From Gammaproteobacteria bacterium (GTDB taxonomy: Bacteria; Pseudomonadota; Gammaproteobacteria; Enterobacterales; GCA-2746155): DNA of 7,942 nucleotides. Each line of letters starts with the position of its first letter. The stretch's first letter is position 1. This document shows positions 5,824-7,942 of this stretch, piece after piece. Location of the stretch: assembly GCA_024206355.1 (NCBI GenBank), contig JAAGZM010000619.1, forward strand, positions 1-7,942. The letters run 5' to 3'. The notes under the pieces were generated by a model. It worked only from the letters and a program-made list of their open reading frames with translations. It did no database searches and was not told the origin of the DNA. A program made the position numbers and the translations under genes.

Positions 5824-7942
5824 TCAATTCAACAACCATTTAATTAGTACGTTCGACAAATCAACACGATTAAAGGGTTTCGTCATGACATAATTCATCC
5901 CTGCGCTCTCACACAATATACGATCATCAGCCGATACATTCGCAGTCAAAGCAATAATTGGTATTGGTGTCAGATTATTTTCTCGCTCGATTTTTCTAAT
6001 AGACTTTGTAGCCTTATAACCATCCATGACAGGCATTCTACAATCCATAAAGATAAGATCATACTGATTAGTTGTAAATGCATCGATAGCTTCCTGGCCA
6101 TTATTAGCTATTTCAACCGTAGTACCCATGCTCATCAAAAACTTTTTAACAATGATTTGATTGGTTAAATTATCTTCTACTACAAGAATAGACCCACTGA
6201 TATCAGTTGGGATAATAACACTGGCTTGTTTTGCATCCTCAATACTGTGGTGAGTAATTATAGGGCTTCCAGTAATATGGGTAAGCATGGTTGATAATAA
6301 ATCTCTTAATGTTTCATAACAGCTAAGTTTATCTAAATACCCATTAAAACCTGCAGATGTATATAATGCTGAATCACCTTTTAGCCCGAGAGATGAAAGC
6401 ATTAGCAACTTTACATCTGATAAACTCTTATTCTTTCGAATTTCTAATCCAATCTCCAATCCAGTTATCTTTTGCAAATAGTGATCAAGAATGACAATTT
6501 TATAGGGTGCTTCTGATTTTTCTGCATCTATTAGAATTTCTGTTACTTTTGTTGGGTCTGAAACAATGGTGGCTTTCGCACCCATGTGTTCGAGCCTTTG
6601 TTTGAAGATACGCCTATTCTTATCGCAATCATCTACAATCAGTATGCGAACATCTTTTAGTGTCTGTAGAGGAACTGGTTGAACACTTTCTGTTGGAGTT
6701 AAAAAGCCCTCAAGCCAAAATGTAGCACCTTCACCTTCAATAGAATCTATACCTATCTTTCCACCCATCAATTCAACTAATTTTTTAGTTATTGCCAGAC
6801 CTAAACCTGTTCCACCATAGCGACGTGTTGTAGTGTTATCAGCCTGAGCAAATTCTTCAAAAAGATTCTCAATAACTTTAGGTTTTAAGCCTATTCCTGT
6901 ATCTTGTATTTCCAACCTTAACAATGCATCACCTGAATCAGATTGAGTCATCGCAACGCCACAACGAACAAATCCATTCATAGTAAATTTCACTGCATTG
7001 CTCAGTAAATTCAATAAAATTTGACGAACACGAGAGGGATCGCCTAAAAAGTAACGAGGACAGCTAGGCTCATAATCAAATATAAATTCCAGGTTATTGT
7101 TTTTAATATTTCCTGCAACTAACTCCATGCTTTCTTTGCATGCTCGCTCCAGATCAAAAGTTATGGATTCAATTTCAACCTTATGTGCTTCAAGTTTTGA
7201 GAAATCGAGAATATCATTTACAATGAATAATAAACCCTTTCCTGATCTTGTTATTGTTTTAACATAATCTTGTTGTTCATTGGTAAGTAGAGTATCTTCA
7301 AGTAGTTGAGCCATTCCCATGACACCATTTATAGGAGTTCTGATTTCATGACTCATCGTAGCTAGAAATTGGTTTTTTGCAATGCTCGCTACCTCAGCAT
7401 CATTTTTAGCTTGTATAAGTTCATTTTGATATGAATATATAGCTTGAAAAATAATACTTATCCGAAGTATTAACAAGCCTGTGAAGATAAAGATAGCAAA
7501 AATAAGTAGTAAAGATAAAATGATTACTCTTTTTTCTTGTTCAGCGGCCCTTAAAGTGGAATTTAATGTGTGTGATTCAATATCTAAAAGTAATACTTCA
7601 AATGATAAATCTAGTTGATCCACTATTTTCGAAATCAAAATTATTTTTGAATTTACATTTTCAGTATCATTCATAGTTATGTCTACTAATACATTTTCAA
7701 CAAGATTAATATATTTGAAATACTTTTGTTCTATAATAACAAGTTTCTTCCTGAGGTTCTTGAATTCCGAAATATTTGATTTACTTGATGAAATTGTTTG
7801 AAAATTTTCCATGTTAGTTTTTAAGATTGTGAATAATTTTATGAGTTCATCATTAGCTATTCTAAATTTTGTAATTTCTTGTCTAAAGGCGTTATCATTT
7901 TTAGAGGATTTATTTATCAAGTTACCAAAACGAACCGCTCGC
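5824..7942 (-). CDS. Hybrid sensor histidine kinase with two receiver domains (N-terminus off the window)
   Basis: The frame stays open to the right edge; the first start-like codon is a TTG at 7920-7918, but in-frame codons continue upstream (RAVRFGN), so the N-terminus, probably including a first membrane helix, is missing. Numbered from that TTG (698 residues), about 1-128 is a helical, presumably periplasmic, sensor region and 131-156 is a strong membrane helix. A HisKA domain follows with phospho-acceptor H191 (MSHEIRTP). The ATPase domain shows the N box (LLNLLSNAVKF, 302-312), DTGIG (340-344), FEEFAQAD (354-361) and GGTGLGLAI (369-377). Receiver 1 has D430/D431, D479 and K531; receiver 2 has E582/D583, D626 and K681. 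No HPt domain follows, so a separate phosphotransfer protein is needed. The layout resembles BarA-like hybrid kinases. It converges on the reductase operon, and a link to aromatic sensing is unproven. Confidence 0.88.
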   Translation of the reverse strand, partial: RAVRFGNLINKSSKNDNAFRQEITKFRIANDELIKLFTILKTNMENFQTISSSKSNISEFKNLRKKLVIIEQKYFKYINLVENVLVDITMNDTENVNSKIILISKIVDQLDLSFEVLLLDIESHTLNSTLRAAEQEKRVIILSLLLIFAIFIFTGLLILRISIIFQAIYSYQNELIQAKNDAEVASIAKNQFLATMSHEIRTPINGVMGMAQLLEDTLLTNEQQDYVKTITRSGKGLLFIVNDILDFSKLEAHKVEIESITFDLERACKESMELVAGNIKNNNLEFIFDYEPSCPRYFLGDPSRVRQILLNLLSNAVKFTMNGFVRCGVAMTQSDSGDALLRLEIQDTGIGLKPKVIENLFEEFAQADNTTTRRYGGTGLGLAITKKLVELMGGKIGIDSIEGEGATFWLEGFLTPTESVQPVPLQTLKDVRILIVDDCDKNRRIFKQRLEHMGAKATIVSDPTKVTEILIDAEKSEAPYKIVILDHYLQKITGLEIGLEIRKNKSLSDVKLLMLSSLGLKGDSALYTSAGFNGYLDKLSCYETLRDLLSTMLTHITGSPIITHHSIEDAKQASVIIPTDISGSILVVEDNLTNQIIVKKFLMSMGTTVEIANNGQEAIDAFTTNQYDLIFMDCRMPVMDGYKATKSIRKIERENNLTPIPIIALTANVSADDRILCESAGMNYVMTKPFNRVDLSNVLIKWLLN

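Noticed and set aside
5800..5829. AATTGA/TCAATT inverted repeat at the 3' end of the kinase gene
   Set aside because: Six AT-rich pairs over an 18-nt loop in AT-rich DNA are expected by chance.

Overview
This AT-rich window (roughly 40% GC by eye) carries a compact gene set for an ATP-dependent (class I) benzoyl-CoA reductase of the Azoarcus 'bzd' type, with a divergently transcribed BzdR-like regulator. ATP-dependent benzoyl-CoA reductase plus a HTH/shikimate-kinase-fusion regulator points to a facultatively anaerobic, aromatic-degrading proteobacterium. The low GC is unlike the GC-rich Azoarcus, Thauera and Magnetospirillum in which the system was worked out. A low-GC gammaproteobacterium is my best guess, but the window cannot settle it.

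Layout. Positions 1-121 form one long imperfect inverted repeat that runs to the left edge. On the minus strand, 1035-148 encodes BzdR (XRE helix-turn-helix fused to a shikimate-kinase-like domain). The 214 bp between the divergent genes hold two exact TGCA-N6-TGCA motifs, a third degraded one, and a sigma70-type promoter with a consensus TTGACA -35. The plus strand then carries bzdN (1250-2431), bzdO (2433-3716), bzdP (3732-4541) and bzdQ (4543-5346), spaced 1, 15 and 1 nt apart, followed 10 nt later by a 95-residue unrecognised protein (5357-5644) with a perfect 13-bp inverted repeat in its early codons. After a 179-bp convergent gap, the minus strand carries a membrane-bound hybrid histidine kinase (two receiver domains) whose N-terminus lies beyond the right edge.

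How the genes work together. BzdN and BzdO would form the iron-sulfur module that reduces the aromatic ring of benzoyl-CoA or a close analogue. BzdP and BzdQ would form the ATPase/electron-activation module bridged by a shared [4Fe-4S] cluster. BzdR would repress the operon through the TGCA motifs until the aromatic CoA-thioester appears. No ferredoxin, ferredoxin-reducing enzyme, benzoate-CoA ligase or ring-opening enzyme is in the window, so those functions must be encoded elsewhere. The most unusual items are the regulator/operator match in an AT-rich genome, the isolated reductase with its unknown small partner gene, and the two RNA-structure candidates.
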